DNA of 64,000 bases from Chitinophaga pinensis (GTDB lineage: Bacteria > Bacteroidota > Bacteroidia > Chitinophagales > Chitinophagaceae), in contig LR632930.1 in the NCBI GenBank assembly GCA_902167325.1, forward strand, positions 1,364,001-1,428,000. The letters run 5' to 3'. Position 1 is the first letter of the stretch; the number at the start of each line of letters is the position of its first letter. Below, one piece after another: positions 44,465 to 54,160 of the stretch. Made by a program: the position numbers and the translations under genes. The notes beneath the pieces are model-generated. The model made no database searches. It was not told the origin of the DNA and saw only the letters and a program-made list of their open reading frames with translations.

Positions 44465-45480
44465 TCGAAATGGCTGTAATCAAATACGGTATCGGCTTCT
44501 ACATCATGTATCAGTACTTTCCCTATAAGTGTATCCATTTTCATGGGTGAAATCCCCGTTCCGGGACGCTTCATGACCATGTCTTCCGCCATAATCCGGT
44601 GGCCTTTGGGCAGGTCCCTGACTGAAACGATGCTCTTCCGGGCAATGGCCTTGTTTTTGAGTTCCGATGCCGATGGAACTTTCTCTCCCGATCCGGATAC
44701 AGCCAGTTCTATGTTGCGGATCGCATCGACCATCGCTTTTAGTTCGGCTGGTTCCAGGGAAGCCTTGTGGTCCGGCCCTTCCATATTCCTATCAAGGGTA
44801 AAATGTTTTTCTATGATAGTAGCTCCTAATGCAACTGCAGCAATAGGTACTTCAATTCCAAGCGTGTGGTCTGAATAACCGATAGCGCACCCGAATGTGT
44901 CTGCGATATTCAGCATCGCTTTTAAATTGACGTCCTGCATCGGCGTCGGATACTCTGTGTTGCAATGTAAAATGGTAATATTGGCTGGAACTGCTCCTGC
45001 TTCCTTCAGTGCATTAATCGCATCCTGTATCTCTGTTGTGTCCGACATACCGGTAGAAATAATTAGCTGAGGGAACGACTTTGCCATATGTCGCAGGTAA
45101 GGGAGATTGGTGATTTCACCAGATGGGATTTTACCGATTTCGACATCGAGCTGTTTCAGTAAGGAAATACTCTCCTCATCAAACGGTGTTGACAGGAACC
45201 TGATCCCTTTTATTTCACAGTAAGATTTTAATTCATAATGGATGGCTTCATCCAGTTCCAGCTTTTTCAGCATGGTCAGCTGGTTTTCTTCTGCATTTGT
45301 AGTGGCTTTCTGGTAGGAGGCCTTCGAAGCGTGTGGGCTGGCCAGTTTGCTTGCTTTGAAGGTCTGAAACTTCACATAATCAGCTTTTGCCGCAGCCGCG
45401 ACGTCTATCAGTTGTCGGGCTAACCCGATGTCGCCGTTGTGGTTTACTCCTGCTTCTGCTATGATGATAGTATTTGGCAT
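44461..45480 (-). CDS. legI: Nonulosonic acid (legionaminate/NeuB-type) synthase
   Basis: 339 residues from ATG 45480; a longer frame to 45516 would overlap the preceding gene. It condenses phosphoenolpyruvate with a six-carbon amino sugar. The TIM-barrel NeuB domain shows IIAEAGVNHNGDIGLA, FLSTPFDEESI, IPSGEITNLP and LHCNTEYPTP; a C-terminal SAF/antifreeze-like domain starts about ARKSIVSVRDLPKGH. Surrounding genes favour legionaminic over N-acetylneuraminic acid. Confidence 0.9.
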   Translation of the reverse strand: MPNTIIIAEAGVNHNGDIGLARQLIDVAAAAKADYVKFQTFKASKLASPHASKASYQKATTNAEENQLTMLKKLELDEAIHYELKSYCEIKGIRFLSTPFDEESISLLKQLDVEIGKIPSGEITNLPYLRHMAKSFPQLIISTGMSDTTEIQDAINALKEAGAVPANITILHCNTEYPTPMQDVNLKAMLNIADTFGCAIGYSDHTLGIEVPIAAVALGATIIEKHFTLDRNMEGPDHKASLEPAELKAMVDAIRNIELAVSGSGEKVPSASELKNKAIARKSIVSVRDLPKGHRIMAEDMVMKRPGTGISPMKMDTLIGKVLIHDVEADTVFDYSHFE

Positions 45481-45487
45481 CTTTGAA

Positions 45488-46129
45488 TTATTTAATTTTT
45501 TGGGCCGGAACTCCAACGTAAACCCCGGCTTCGTGAATGCTCCGGTTTACAAGGGCAGCTGCGCCTACCACGGTGCCTAAAATTACATATACCTGCTGGT
45601 TAAGCGTGGCATGACTCCCGATGAAGCAGGAATTTCCAATTTCACAGTTCCCGTTCAGGATCGCACCTGTTGAAACGTGAACGTGTGATCCAACCCGGCA
45701 ATCATGTTCAATAATAGCCCCGGTGTTGATGATACAATTGGCTCCAACTTGTGCATCGGCATTTATCACAGCTCCGTGCATGATGATCGAGCCTTCACCG
45801 ATACTGCTGTGCGGAGAAACCCTTGCAAACGGTGAAATGACGACAGGGAAAATGGCTCCGGCTGCTTTAAGGTGATCAAACTGATGAGTGCGGGCCTGGG
45901 ATGCACCCACCTGGCCTATGGTCACCATGAAATTATACCCTTGTTGTATATAGGATGCCGCGTCAGAATCGGTCCCTACAATGGGGTAACCCAATACGGA
46001 TTGGCCTAACCGGGAGGGAGCATCGAGGATGCCATGTATGATGTATTTGTCCGTAGATTCAATTACCTCTATACATGCCTTGCAATGCCCTCCTCCTCCT
46101 ATCAATATTAATGCTTTGCGCGTCGTCAT
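45488..46129 (-). CDS. NeuD/PglD-type acetyltransferase (LegH candidate)
   Basis: 213 residues. An N-terminal sugar-binding Rossmann-like part (LILIGGGGHCKACIEVI) precedes hexapeptide repeats (GEGSIIMHGAVINADAQV, INTGAIIEHDCRVGS), the PglD/NeuD layout; the catalytic His is in IIEHDC. Between legC and legI, it should N-acetylate the 4-amino group made by LegC. Gaps of 15 and 7 bp to its neighbours. Confidence 0.82.
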   Translation of the reverse strand: MTTRKALILIGGGGHCKACIEVIESTDKYIIHGILDAPSRLGQSVLGYPIVGTDSDAASYIQQGYNFMVTIGQVGASQARTHQFDHLKAAGAIFPVVISPFARVSPHSSIGEGSIIMHGAVINADAQVGANCIINTGAIIEHDCRVGSHVHVSTGAILNGNCEIGNSCFIGSHATLNQQVYVILGTVVGAAALVNRSIHEAGVYVGVPAQKIK

Positions 46130-46144
46130 ATATAGTAAGATATT

Positions 46145-47293
46145 CTATGCTATCACTGAGCTGGGGATGTTCACCAGTCTGTTTGACAACCATTCTGAGT
46201 TTATCAGTTCGGCAGGGCAATAACAGTTTTCGTACATCCGGAGCTTATGCATTAATTGCCAGGCTGGCCGAGTCATTACTTTTGCGGCATTGGAATCCTG
46301 TAAAAATGCTTCCTTGTCTTCCGGATTGGGAAAAAGGATGGTATTTAGCCAGTAATTAGGCAGGGAATCCCTGATTCCATATACAAACTCCACTTTTGAA
46401 CCCAAGAAGTAATCCCGGTATTGACCGGCAAGTTTCCGTTTGCTGGCGAGGAATGTGTCCAACTGCTCTAGCTGGGCGCAGGCAAGCGCTGCATTGAGAT
46501 TGGGCATGCGATAGTTGAAGGCGACCTCATCGTGAACAAATTCCCAGGCATGCGGTACCTTCGCGGTAGTAGACAGATGTTTTGCTTTTTGGGCAATCGC
46601 TTCATCATTGGTGATGATGGCACCACCACCGCCACAGGTCACGATTTTGTTGCCATTGAAACTGAAAACGCCCATCAAACCAAAATTACCGGTATGAATT
46701 CCTTTATAGTAACTGCCTAGCGATTCTGCAGCGTCTTCCACAAGAGGTATCCGGAATTCGCGGCATATTTCTGCTATTTCATCAATTCTACCCGGGAATC
46801 CAAATGAATGCATGGGTATACACGCTGTCACCGGATTGCCTGTTACTTTATTAATGCATCTCCCGTTTTCTATTTTGACGTGCTGCTGTAAAAAGGACGA
46901 CAAAGCGGCAGGCGACATGCTCATTGTGTCCTTGTCCACATCGATGAATACAGGACGGGCACCAATATGTGAAATAGCATTAGCCGTAGCTACAAACGTG
47001 AGGGATTGTGTCAGCACTTCGTCTCCAGGCTTCACTCCGGCCACAATCATAGCCAGGTGCAATGCCGTGGTTCCGTTTGTAATCGCCACGCAATACCGGG
47101 CACCGGTGGCTGTCGCAAGATCAGCCTCGAACTTGTTTACGAACGGGCCTACGGAAGAAACAAAAGTTGAATCAATCGTTTCGTTCAGATATGCTTTTTC
47201 ATTACCATGAAACACGGGAGCGTGCAGTGGAATAAATTCGTTGTCAGTTCTGAAAGTCTTTCTGATAAAAGCTATGATAGCGTCTGATGACAT
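46145..47293 (-). CDS. legC: LegC-family PLP aminotransferase
   Basis: 382 residues of the DegT/DnrJ/EryC1 fold. The cofactor lysine is Lys216 in SFNGNKIVTCGGGG; the N-terminal IPLHAPVFHGNEKAYL is typical of the LegC group. It would aminate the 4-keto sugar from a 4,6-dehydratase, giving a 4-amino-4,6-dideoxy sugar. It is the first gene of the nonulosonate operon, but no dehydratase sits beside it. Confidence 0.88.
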   Translation of the reverse strand: MSSDAIIAFIRKTFRTDNEFIPLHAPVFHGNEKAYLNETIDSTFVSSVGPFVNKFEADLATATGARYCVAITNGTTALHLAMIVAGVKPGDEVLTQSLTFVATANAISHIGARPVFIDVDKDTMSMSPAALSSFLQQHVKIENGRCINKVTGNPVTACIPMHSFGFPGRIDEIAEICREFRIPLVEDAAESLGSYYKGIHTGNFGLMGVFSFNGNKIVTCGGGGAIITNDEAIAQKAKHLSTTAKVPHAWEFVHDEVAFNYRMPNLNAALACAQLEQLDTFLASKRKLAGQYRDYFLGSKVEFVYGIRDSLPNYWLNTILFPNPEDKEAFLQDSNAAKVMTRPAWQLMHKLRMYENCYCPAELINSEWLSNRLVNIPSSVIA

Positions 47294-47336
47294 AAAATGG
47301 ATATAGTTTGCGGAACCGTAGCCCCTGTCGAAAATG

Positions 47337-48416
47337 TTATTTCATGACGTTCAGGTAGATCCTTCTCAATATCAGTATCCCGATACAAAGAAATCCCGCG
47401 ATTAACCCGCCGATAATCATCCCTTTAAGCTTACCGAACTTCAGTATTTTCAGCGGAAGTATTGGAGAATCAATTATCTGTATAATAGGAGTTTCCTGGT
47501 TCATAGACATCCTGCTCATTTCCAGGTGCTTTACTACCTCTCCATACATGGTTTGCAGCACTAACTTGTCTCTCATTCCCAGCTCCTCCTTGACCTGCGC
47601 GATATTCCTTACGGGATTCATATTAACATCACGGGTTTCGGCTACAGAATATGTCTTGGCGTTCAGTAAACTAAGAATGCTGTCAGCCTTGGCCTGCAGC
47701 TTGTCTACATTTGTTTGGGAACGTTTTATCTTTGTAGCTACATAAAAATCAGTCGCTTCGCGTACCAGTACCTCTGTGAATCGTTTGGAGTACAGCTCGT
47801 CGGGGGATACGCATTTAACGGATATGAAGCTGAGTTTTTTGTCTGGCTTGGAAACGACCAGTTCCTCTTTTACGATTTTCTTACGAAATTCGTTAAGAAG
47901 ACTGTCTTGCGATAGCGTAAATTTCTTACGGTCCAGAATGCTGGGGAATTTGATATCTCTAAGCTCTGGTTTTTCGGCCCATTTTTCCCGGAATTTGTTG
48001 ATCCGGGTGTATTCGTCTGCGAGGCTATAACCTGGTTTTGTGGAACCAGGCATAGGCGATAGTAGTGTGCGTTCTATCAGCAGCCGGGATTTAAGGAACT
48101 CCAGGATATTGTCGTCAGAAAAAATGCCTGTACCGGCCTGTGATCCCAGGTCGAAGCCCATTTGGCTGGCGATCCCTGCATATCCGGCAAGTTGGCCTCC
48201 TGAATTATTTTCCAGTACGAAAGTTATCTCAGATTCATATTTTTTCTCGACAGACAAGGCGTACCAAAATCCCAATCCAGCTCCCAGCAAGCCAACCGGC
48301 ACGATGGTTTTCCATTGGCTTATGAAATATTTTAACCAGTCGATGATCTGCAGGATGATATCCTTGAGGGAAACCTGATGCTGTGCTTCATTTTGTGTAT
48401 TTGCAGAATGTTCCAT
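47337..48416 (-). CDS. Wzz-like polysaccharide chain-length protein
   Basis: 359 residues with one membrane helix near residue 40 (TIVPVGLLGAGLGFWYAL), a long periplasmic part with coiled-coil character, and a second helix at the C-terminus (GMIIGGLIAGFLCIGILI). This is the Wzz topology. It ends without the cytoplasmic tyrosine kinase found in many Bacteroidota co-polymerases, so chain length control here is kinase-free or uses a kinase elsewhere. It lies between the Wza-like gene and legC. Confidence 0.85.
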   Translation of the reverse strand: MEHSANTQNEAQHQVSLKDIILQIIDWLKYFISQWKTIVPVGLLGAGLGFWYALSVEKKYESEITFVLENNSGGQLAGYAGIASQMGFDLGSQAGTGIFSDDNILEFLKSRLLIERTLLSPMPGSTKPGYSLADEYTRINKFREKWAEKPELRDIKFPSILDRKKFTLSQDSLLNEFRKKIVKEELVVSKPDKKLSFISVKCVSPDELYSKRFTEVLVREATDFYVATKIKRSQTNVDKLQAKADSILSLLNAKTYSVAETRDVNMNPVRNIAQVKEELGMRDKLVLQTMYGEVVKHLEMSRMSMNQETPIIQIIDSPILPLKILKFGKLKGMIIGGLIAGFLCIGILILRRIYLNVMK

Positions 48417-48450
48417 TTACATTCGGTTATATAACCTGCTACCAGGCAGT

Positions 48451-50904
48451 TTATTTCGTTTTATCGATAATCGTGAATAGTATGAGGGCAAGGCTGGCAA
48501 TGCCGGTTGTAATGCCGATGGCTTCTTGTGTATTCAGCCCTCGGCCTTCTTTCTTGGCGGGGACGTAAATCTCCGCGCCGGGCCGGATCTTTGGATGACG
48601 ATTAAAGAACAGTACTTTATGAGTGCTTTTCACATCTCCATTAGCATAAACAACATAAGCCCTTCTTTTCAGAGCGTTGCTGGTATATCCGCCCGCACCG
48701 CGAATGTAATCTCTGAAATGTGTGCTTTTATCGTAACGCACCTTTTTCGGGAAATACACCTCGCCGAACAGTTGCACGGATTGCAATTTTTTTGGAATAC
48801 TGATTATATCTCCTTCCTCCAGGAAAAGATCAAACTTGCTGCCTGGATGTTTGATGATTTGTTCCAGGTTAATGCCAAGTAGTTGTTCTTTTCGTTGAAC
48901 AGTACTCTCCAGACGTTGTACGGCAGCACTATCTTTCAGGGAATTAGCGAAGGTTTTGAGCTTGAGTGCCAGTAAAAGGCTATCAGATTCGTTGATAAAA
49001 GTTTTGCGCAACAGCACCGCACCTGCCGGATATGCTTCTGTCTTAAGTCCGCCGGATCGTTTCATGAGGTCCGAGATTCTTTCCTTCTTCGAGTAGATAG
49101 TATAAGAACCGGGGTATACCACCTCTCCGTCGATCGAAACATTTGTCTGTTCCATATAGGTGGGCGATTTCCTGACATAGACCTCATCGTAAGGTTGGAG
49201 CAGAAATTCCGCCGCATCCGGTGTCGAGCGTAGATCTGACTTTACATCAAACTGCTGAACGATAACATTGAGTGAATCGGCTGGATTATAAGGTTGTCCG
49301 GTGCGGATTCTCCGGGAGATTTCCACGCGGCGGGGGGAGGCTCCTTCCTGCATGCCACCAGCAAGGAGGATAAGATCTTCAAGTTTCATACTGTCGGCAA
49401 AATCAAAATAACCACCTTTATTTACGAGACCGGAGATCTTGACTTTGTATTTTTGCTGCAATTGCACCTTGCTGAAAATAACTACACTATCTTCCCGCTG
49501 TAAAGTTATCTTTTGCTGGCCTTTCATAATTTCATCTACATTGAAGTTGAGGATAGACGGTGTATAATCTGCCTTCATTCTACGAATAATGCCACGGGAA
49601 AGAGATGCCACTTCCATGAGTCCATCAGCTTTCTTAATCAGGTCGAGCAAGGTCATGTCTGGTTCCAAGGCAAAATCGCCAGGATGGAATACGGCGCCGG
49701 TTATAGACACCCTGTTTGAAAAGCGGTCAATAATGCCATCTATGAAGTACTTGTCTCCGGTTCGGGGAATGAATGTTCCAGTTGTTCCCTGGGGAACGTT
49801 TACCATTTCTCTTTCTTTTGCATTTATACGGGACACCCTGATAAAATCGCGGTAGGATAAATCCGTAAATCCACCGGCGACTTCCAGAATGTTTTGCAGC
49901 GATTCTCCCTCTTTTACTTCATAAATACCTGGCCTTTTTATTTCACCGCTTAGCTCGATCCGCACTTTGTAGGCATTTACCTTGACAATGTCCTGATCCT
50001 GCAAAATGATGTTATTTGTGAGGTCTCCTTTGGTTAGGAAGTCGTACAGATCGAACGTAGTAATTATACTGCCATTTCTGATCACCTGAATATCTCGAAA
50101 CGAGCCATTTTCGCTGGGACCACCTGAAATGTAAAGTGCGTTGGCTACGGAAGCTAGGCTGGGAACAGTATAAGTTCCGGGGCGTTCCACTTCACCAATT
50201 AGCAAAACCTGAATACTGCGGATAGTACCAAGTGAAACCTGTACAGAAGTGTTCCCGGATTTGATACCGCTGTAAATAGTGCCTAACTGTTTCGAGATAC
50301 GTGATTTCGCCTCGGCAATTGTAAGTCCGTTTACATATACAGGTCCCAAGTAAGGAATCCGTATATAGCCTTCGGGACTCACGGTGAGTTTATGTTGAAC
50401 TTCTGAATAACCATAAACGTCGATTATGATCTCATCGCCCGCAGCCAGCCTGTAATTCTGTGGGGTTGGCATTCGGAGGTTAGGTTCGAAAGTGAGATTT
50501 TTGTTGCTGAACAATTCTGCGCCGAATATTTTTTTCCGGGTGGGTGAAACGGGTTGGATATGACCGGCGGATTCATAAGTCATGTCTTCCATATCAATCC
50601 CTCTACCCGTTTCATGAGATTCGGGCGGGCGCTTGTACTCCAGGTCTTTTTCGAGGTTTAGCGAGCGGATGCGCTCTTTCAATTTCGCTACTTCGGAAGA
50701 GGGGATGCCCTTTTGTTGGGCGAAACTGTTCAATTGGCCCAAAGTTACCTTTTTGTTTTTCATATCTTCCACGATCTGGCGCACCTGATCATCCGACAGT
50801 TCTTCGACTCTGATCTGTTGGGGTTGCATGGACGGCGATATCTGGGCGACAGCGGCGCCAATACCTGAAAGAAATAGGAAAAAAATCAATAGTAACTTAT
50901 TCAT
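48451..50904 (-). CDS. Wza-like outer-membrane polysaccharide export protein
   Basis: 817 residues with a signal peptide (MNKLLLIFFLFLSGIGAAVAQ). A Poly_export domain (YRLAAGDEIIIDVYGYSEV) is followed by several SLBB repeats (VLLIGEVERPGTYTVPS, VRIELSGEIKRPGIYEV, VSIDGEVVYPGSYTIY) and a late hydrophobic segment (AIGITTGIASLALILF). Multi-SLBB versions of this length are usual in Bacteroidota. It forms the export channel for the glycan built by the locus. Confidence 0.9.
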   Translation of the reverse strand: MNKLLLIFFLFLSGIGAAVAQISPSMQPQQIRVEELSDDQVRQIVEDMKNKKVTLGQLNSFAQQKGIPSSEVAKLKERIRSLNLEKDLEYKRPPESHETGRGIDMEDMTYESAGHIQPVSPTRKKIFGAELFSNKNLTFEPNLRMPTPQNYRLAAGDEIIIDVYGYSEVQHKLTVSPEGYIRIPYLGPVYVNGLTIAEAKSRISKQLGTIYSGIKSGNTSVQVSLGTIRSIQVLLIGEVERPGTYTVPSLASVANALYISGGPSENGSFRDIQVIRNGSIITTFDLYDFLTKGDLTNNIILQDQDIVKVNAYKVRIELSGEIKRPGIYEVKEGESLQNILEVAGGFTDLSYRDFIRVSRINAKEREMVNVPQGTTGTFIPRTGDKYFIDGIIDRFSNRVSITGAVFHPGDFALEPDMTLLDLIKKADGLMEVASLSRGIIRRMKADYTPSILNFNVDEIMKGQQKITLQREDSVVIFSKVQLQQKYKVKISGLVNKGGYFDFADSMKLEDLILLAGGMQEGASPRRVEISRRIRTGQPYNPADSLNVIVQQFDVKSDLRSTPDAAEFLLQPYDEVYVRKSPTYMEQTNVSIDGEVVYPGSYTIYSKKERISDLMKRSGGLKTEAYPAGAVLLRKTFINESDSLLLALKLKTFANSLKDSAAVQRLESTVQRKEQLLGINLEQIIKHPGSKFDLFLEEGDIISIPKKLQSVQLFGEVYFPKKVRYDKSTHFRDYIRGAGGYTSNALKRRAYVVYANGDVKSTHKVLFFNRHPKIRPGAEIYVPAKKEGRGLNTQEAIGITTGIASLALILFTIIDKTK

Positions 50905-51043
50905 GTAACTAGCTTTCTCGAATAATAGTGTGCACTTTATGCAAACTCCCTGCCAACAAAGGGTTTACAAAAAATGAATGCAAATTTATCAAAAATAACA
51001 CAAAACGCTTGTGAATAGAAAAACGGATGAAATGGTTACCGGG

Positions 51044-52348
51044 CTATAGTCGAGCGTCTACCGTCTGTCTATCAAGGACTGATTTGGTATCGAAAATAAC
51101 CGTTTTGTCCCCCTTTCGCAGTTTCGAAAAGTCAATCTCCTGGAAAGCCCGGTGGCCGACAGCAAGGATAATGGCGTCATAAGTACCTTCTGGGGCATGA
51201 ACGAGCGAAATCCTATATTCCTGCAGAACTTCATCCGGGTTGGCGTATGGATCATATGTATCCACGTCCATACCAAACTGGCGAAGTTCCCTGTGGATGT
51301 CTATCACGCGGGAATTTCGGATATCGGGACAATCTTCTTTGAAGGTGACCCCCAGAATAAGCGCACGTGCCCCATCCACCTTTTGCCCTTTCCGGATCAT
51401 CAGCTTCACAACTTTGTTGGCCACAAACATCCCCATATTATCATTGACCCGACGCCCCGAGAGTATCACGGCAGGATGGTAGCCCAACGACTGTGCTTTA
51501 TGAGCCAGGTAATACGGATCCACCCCAATACAGTGCCCTCCCACGAGTCCGGGCTTAAATTTCAGGAAATTCCATTTCGTTGCTGCTGCATCCAGTACAT
51601 CGTGTGTGTCGATGCCAATTCGGTCGAAAATAAGGGCCAGTTCATTTACAAAACTAATATTGACATCCCGTTGTGCATTTTCTATTGCTTTGGCCGCTTC
51701 CGCCACCTTTATGCTGGGCGCCAAATGTGTGCCGGCAGTGATGATGGTCTGGTATAAGGCGTCTATCCGGCCAGCGGACTCAGGTGTGGAGCCGGACGTT
51801 ACCTTCACAATCCGGGTCAGGGTATTTACTTTATCTCCCGGATTGATTCGTTCCGGTGAATAACCGCAAAAGAAATCGGTATTGAACCGGAGACCTGAAG
51901 TTTTTTCCAGAATGGGTACGCAAACTTCCTCAGTACAGCCAGGGTAAACGGTAGATTCGTAAATCACGTAATCTCCCATTTTTAATACTCGTCCTATCGT
52001 TGCTGTAGCATCGGACAAAGGACCGAGATCTGGCGATTTATATTCATCGATGGGGGTCGGAACAGTTATTATATAGATATTGCAGGCCGACAATTCTCCA
52101 GAATCGCCTGAAAACCGAATTCCCCGTTCAGCATTCGACCGGAGACCTGCATCGATGGCTGACTGCAGATCGGGCAAATGTACTTCCTGAGTATGATCCT
52201 CTCCGCGCGACAACTCGGTGATCCGCTCCAGATTGATATCGAAGCCAAGTACAGGGAAATGTTTGGCGAATTCGACGGCCAATGGGAGACCTACGTATCC
52301 CAATCCGATAATCGCAATTTTGTATGTCGGGTTAAAGCTCGAGTACAT
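51044..52348 (-). CDS. Nucleotide-sugar 6-dehydrogenase (WbpO/TviB-like)
   Basis: 434 residues. NAD motif IAIIGLGYVGLPLAVEF, ESTVYPGCTEEVCVPIL, and VGGHCIGVDPYYLAHKAQSLG, which carries the catalytic Cys-like position of the WbpA/WbpO/TviB group; the C-terminal domain has LGVTFKEDCPDIRNS. It oxidises a UDP-HexNAc to the uronic acid. The donor sugar cannot be fixed by eye. It is the first gene on the minus strand of the locus, 139 bp upstream of the Wza-like gene. Confidence 0.87.
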   Translation of the reverse strand: MYSSFNPTYKIAIIGLGYVGLPLAVEFAKHFPVLGFDINLERITELSRGEDHTQEVHLPDLQSAIDAGLRSNAERGIRFSGDSGELSACNIYIITVPTPIDEYKSPDLGPLSDATATIGRVLKMGDYVIYESTVYPGCTEEVCVPILEKTSGLRFNTDFFCGYSPERINPGDKVNTLTRIVKVTSGSTPESAGRIDALYQTIITAGTHLAPSIKVAEAAKAIENAQRDVNISFVNELALIFDRIGIDTHDVLDAAATKWNFLKFKPGLVGGHCIGVDPYYLAHKAQSLGYHPAVILSGRRVNDNMGMFVANKVVKLMIRKGQKVDGARALILGVTFKEDCPDIRNSRVIDIHRELRQFGMDVDTYDPYANPDEVLQEYRISLVHAPEGTYDAIILAVGHRAFQEIDFSKLRKGDKTVIFDTKSVLDRQTVDARL

Positions 52349-52811
52349 TTTTATTTCGGGAGCAAGTTAATACATTAAAAGTTAGTATAAAGCAAATGGG
52401 ATATCCTTCTACACAGTGGTGGACAACTTCATATGTTGATTTTCTGGAAATTACATTTAGGGGCATTACGTCTGATTCGGGAAAATGGTTCAATTACTGG
52501 AAAATATTTTTTGCAAAACTACAAACCTTCTGCCACTCTTCTGCGTATATACTACAGTCGAAGCGTGGACTTTTTGTGTTATATTCCTATTTTCATATAT
52601 TCATTCTTAATATTACCCTCCTCCTTTTAAACAGTTATTTGCCCCGTTAGCCATTATTGTCATGTGAAAAAATACGTCCCATACTTTGCATAATGCTGAT
52701 TATGAAATTGTTAATGCCTGCTTTTCTGTGCCGATAACGAAAAAAAATCACTGAAATTGTTTGGAGTAACGTGTTATTTTGTTTAAATTAGTCTAACAAA
52801 AATTAAACAAT
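52349..52811. other. Divergent intergenic region upstream of the polysaccharide locus
   Basis: 463 bp, AT-rich, between the first locus gene (minus) and the ECF sigma gene (plus). It must contain promoters for both. On the + side, TTG near 52759 and TTATTTTG near 52780 form an imperfect promoter for the sigma gene. No exact TAnnTTTG was found for the minus side and no ORF is convincing. Confidence 0.45.
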
Positions 52812-53312
52812 ATGTCATCCGCTGAATTTAACACCCTATTGCTCAGCAACGCTGACTTCCTAAAGCCCTTCGCCATAACGTTGACCAAGGACGCCGAATC
52901 CGCCAAAGATCTTTATCAGGAAACCATGTTCAGGGCGCTTTCAAACCAGGAGAAATACCTGGCAGGCACCAACATCCGCGCGTGGCTCTACACCATCATG
53001 CGCAACATTTTTATTAATAATTACAGACGGAAATCTAAACAACACGTTTGTTTTGACAATTCAACAAACGATTTTCTACTGAACACCCAGCAGGTTATCA
53101 TCGGGAACCAGGCAGAAAGCGGCCTGAGAATCAAGGACATCCAATCATCCGTTCACCACCTCCCCGTCATTTTCAAGAAACCCTTCATTTTGTACCTCGA
53201 CGGATTTAAGTATTTCGAGATTGCTGAAATTCTGGAAGAACCCTTAGGAACCATCAAAAGCCGTATCCATTTCGCCCGTAAAATGTTGAAAGCCCAGGTA
53301 GCCCGCTATTAA
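52812..53312 (+). CDS. ECF-type RNA polymerase sigma factor
   Basis: 166 residues. Region 2 is seen in DAESAKDLYQETMFRAL and GTNIRAWLYTIMRNIFINNYRR; region 4 in FEIAEILEEPLGTIKSRIHFARKML. No anti-sigma or FecR gene is adjacent, so its control is unclear. It points away from the polysaccharide locus across a shared regulatory region and might control it, but that is conjecture. Confidence 0.9.
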   Translation: MSSAEFNTLLLSNADFLKPFAITLTKDAESAKDLYQETMFRALSNQEKYLAGTNIRAWLYTIMRNIFINNYRRKSKQHVCFDNSTNDFLLNTQQVIIGNQAESGLRIKDIQSSVHHLPVIFKKPFILYLDGFKYFEIAEILEEPLGTIKSRIHFARKMLKAQVARY

Positions 53313-53629
53313 TTTTTACTTATCGCCTGATTTCTACTTTCCATCTGCAAAAAATATATCCGCCTGAGCCACGGATATAATCCATCTGAACCAAGTCCCT
53401 AATTTACCTCTGATTGCATCTGCCCGATAAACGGTATCAGGAAAGCTATGCCCTGTCTCGCCATCTTTCCGGATTACCCGCCCTTCCGGTAACAGCTTTC
53501 GCATGCCTGATCGTACTTCCGCTGCCGGTAGGCCGCAGCCGGATCATTTTTTGTTTGCTTTCATGGGAGAATGATGTCAAAATGCCGGGAACTTGCCCTA
53601 TTTTTATAGCCAAACTATCTCCGATAAGC
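53313..53629. other. 317-bp intergenic region before idi
   Basis: No ORF with coding character is seen. The idi reading frame stays open upstream to 53414 but the added residues do not belong to the family. No clear promoter or terminator was found. Confidence 0.4.
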
Positions 53630-54160
53630 ATGACATTGCCCCCCGTCATCCTCGTCAATGAAAAAGACGAACCAGTTGGCACCATGGAAAAACTGGAAGC
53701 TCACCAGAAGGGCCTCCTCCATCGCGCATTCTCCGTATTCGTAATAAACGATGAAGGCCAGATGCTGCTGCAACAGCGCGCTGCCGGTAAATATCATTCC
53801 GGCGGACTATGGACCAATACCTGCTGCAGTCACCAGCTGCCAGGAGAAGAGACCTCCGTTGCCGCACACCGCCGCCTGGAAGAAGAAATGGGTTTCGATT
53901 GCCCGCTGGAAGAAATCTTTAGCTTTACCTACCGCGCCGAACTCGATAATGGACTCACCGAAAACGAGTTTGATCACGTATTACTGGGCAGATACAATGG
54001 CCCGGTACACCCCGATGCCGGTGAAGTACAGGCCTACCGTTATCTATCCCTCAACGATATACGTTCCCAGCTCGCCACCGCCCCACAGCAGTATACCCAC
54101 TGGTTCCATATCGCCTTCCCGCAGATCGCAGCTTTTATTGAGGGGAAGCCGGCAGACTGA
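53630..54160 (+). CDS. idi: Isopentenyl-diphosphate delta-isomerase type I
   Basis: 176 residues from ATG 53630, which starts just before the conserved ILVNEKDEPVG. Interconverts isopentenyl and dimethylallyl diphosphate. Catalytic Cys in TNTCCSHQ (65/66, His68), Glu pair in ENEFDHV (Glu111, Glu113) and a Nudix-like box GEETSVAAHRRLEEEMGF. The last 26 bp overlap the 3' end of the convergent next gene. Confidence 0.93.
   Translation: MTLPPVILVNEKDEPVGTMEKLEAHQKGLLHRAFSVFVINDEGQMLLQQRAAGKYHSGGLWTNTCCSHQLPGEETSVAAHRRLEEEMGFDCPLEEIFSFTYRAELDNGLTENEFDHVLLGRYNGPVHPDAGEVQAYRYLSLNDIRSQLATAPQQYTHWFHIAFPQIAAFIEGKPAD

Noticed and set aside
53414..53629. Upstream extension of idi to 53414
   Set aside because: The extra 72 residues do not match isomerase N-termini; ATG 53630 starts the conserved domain.
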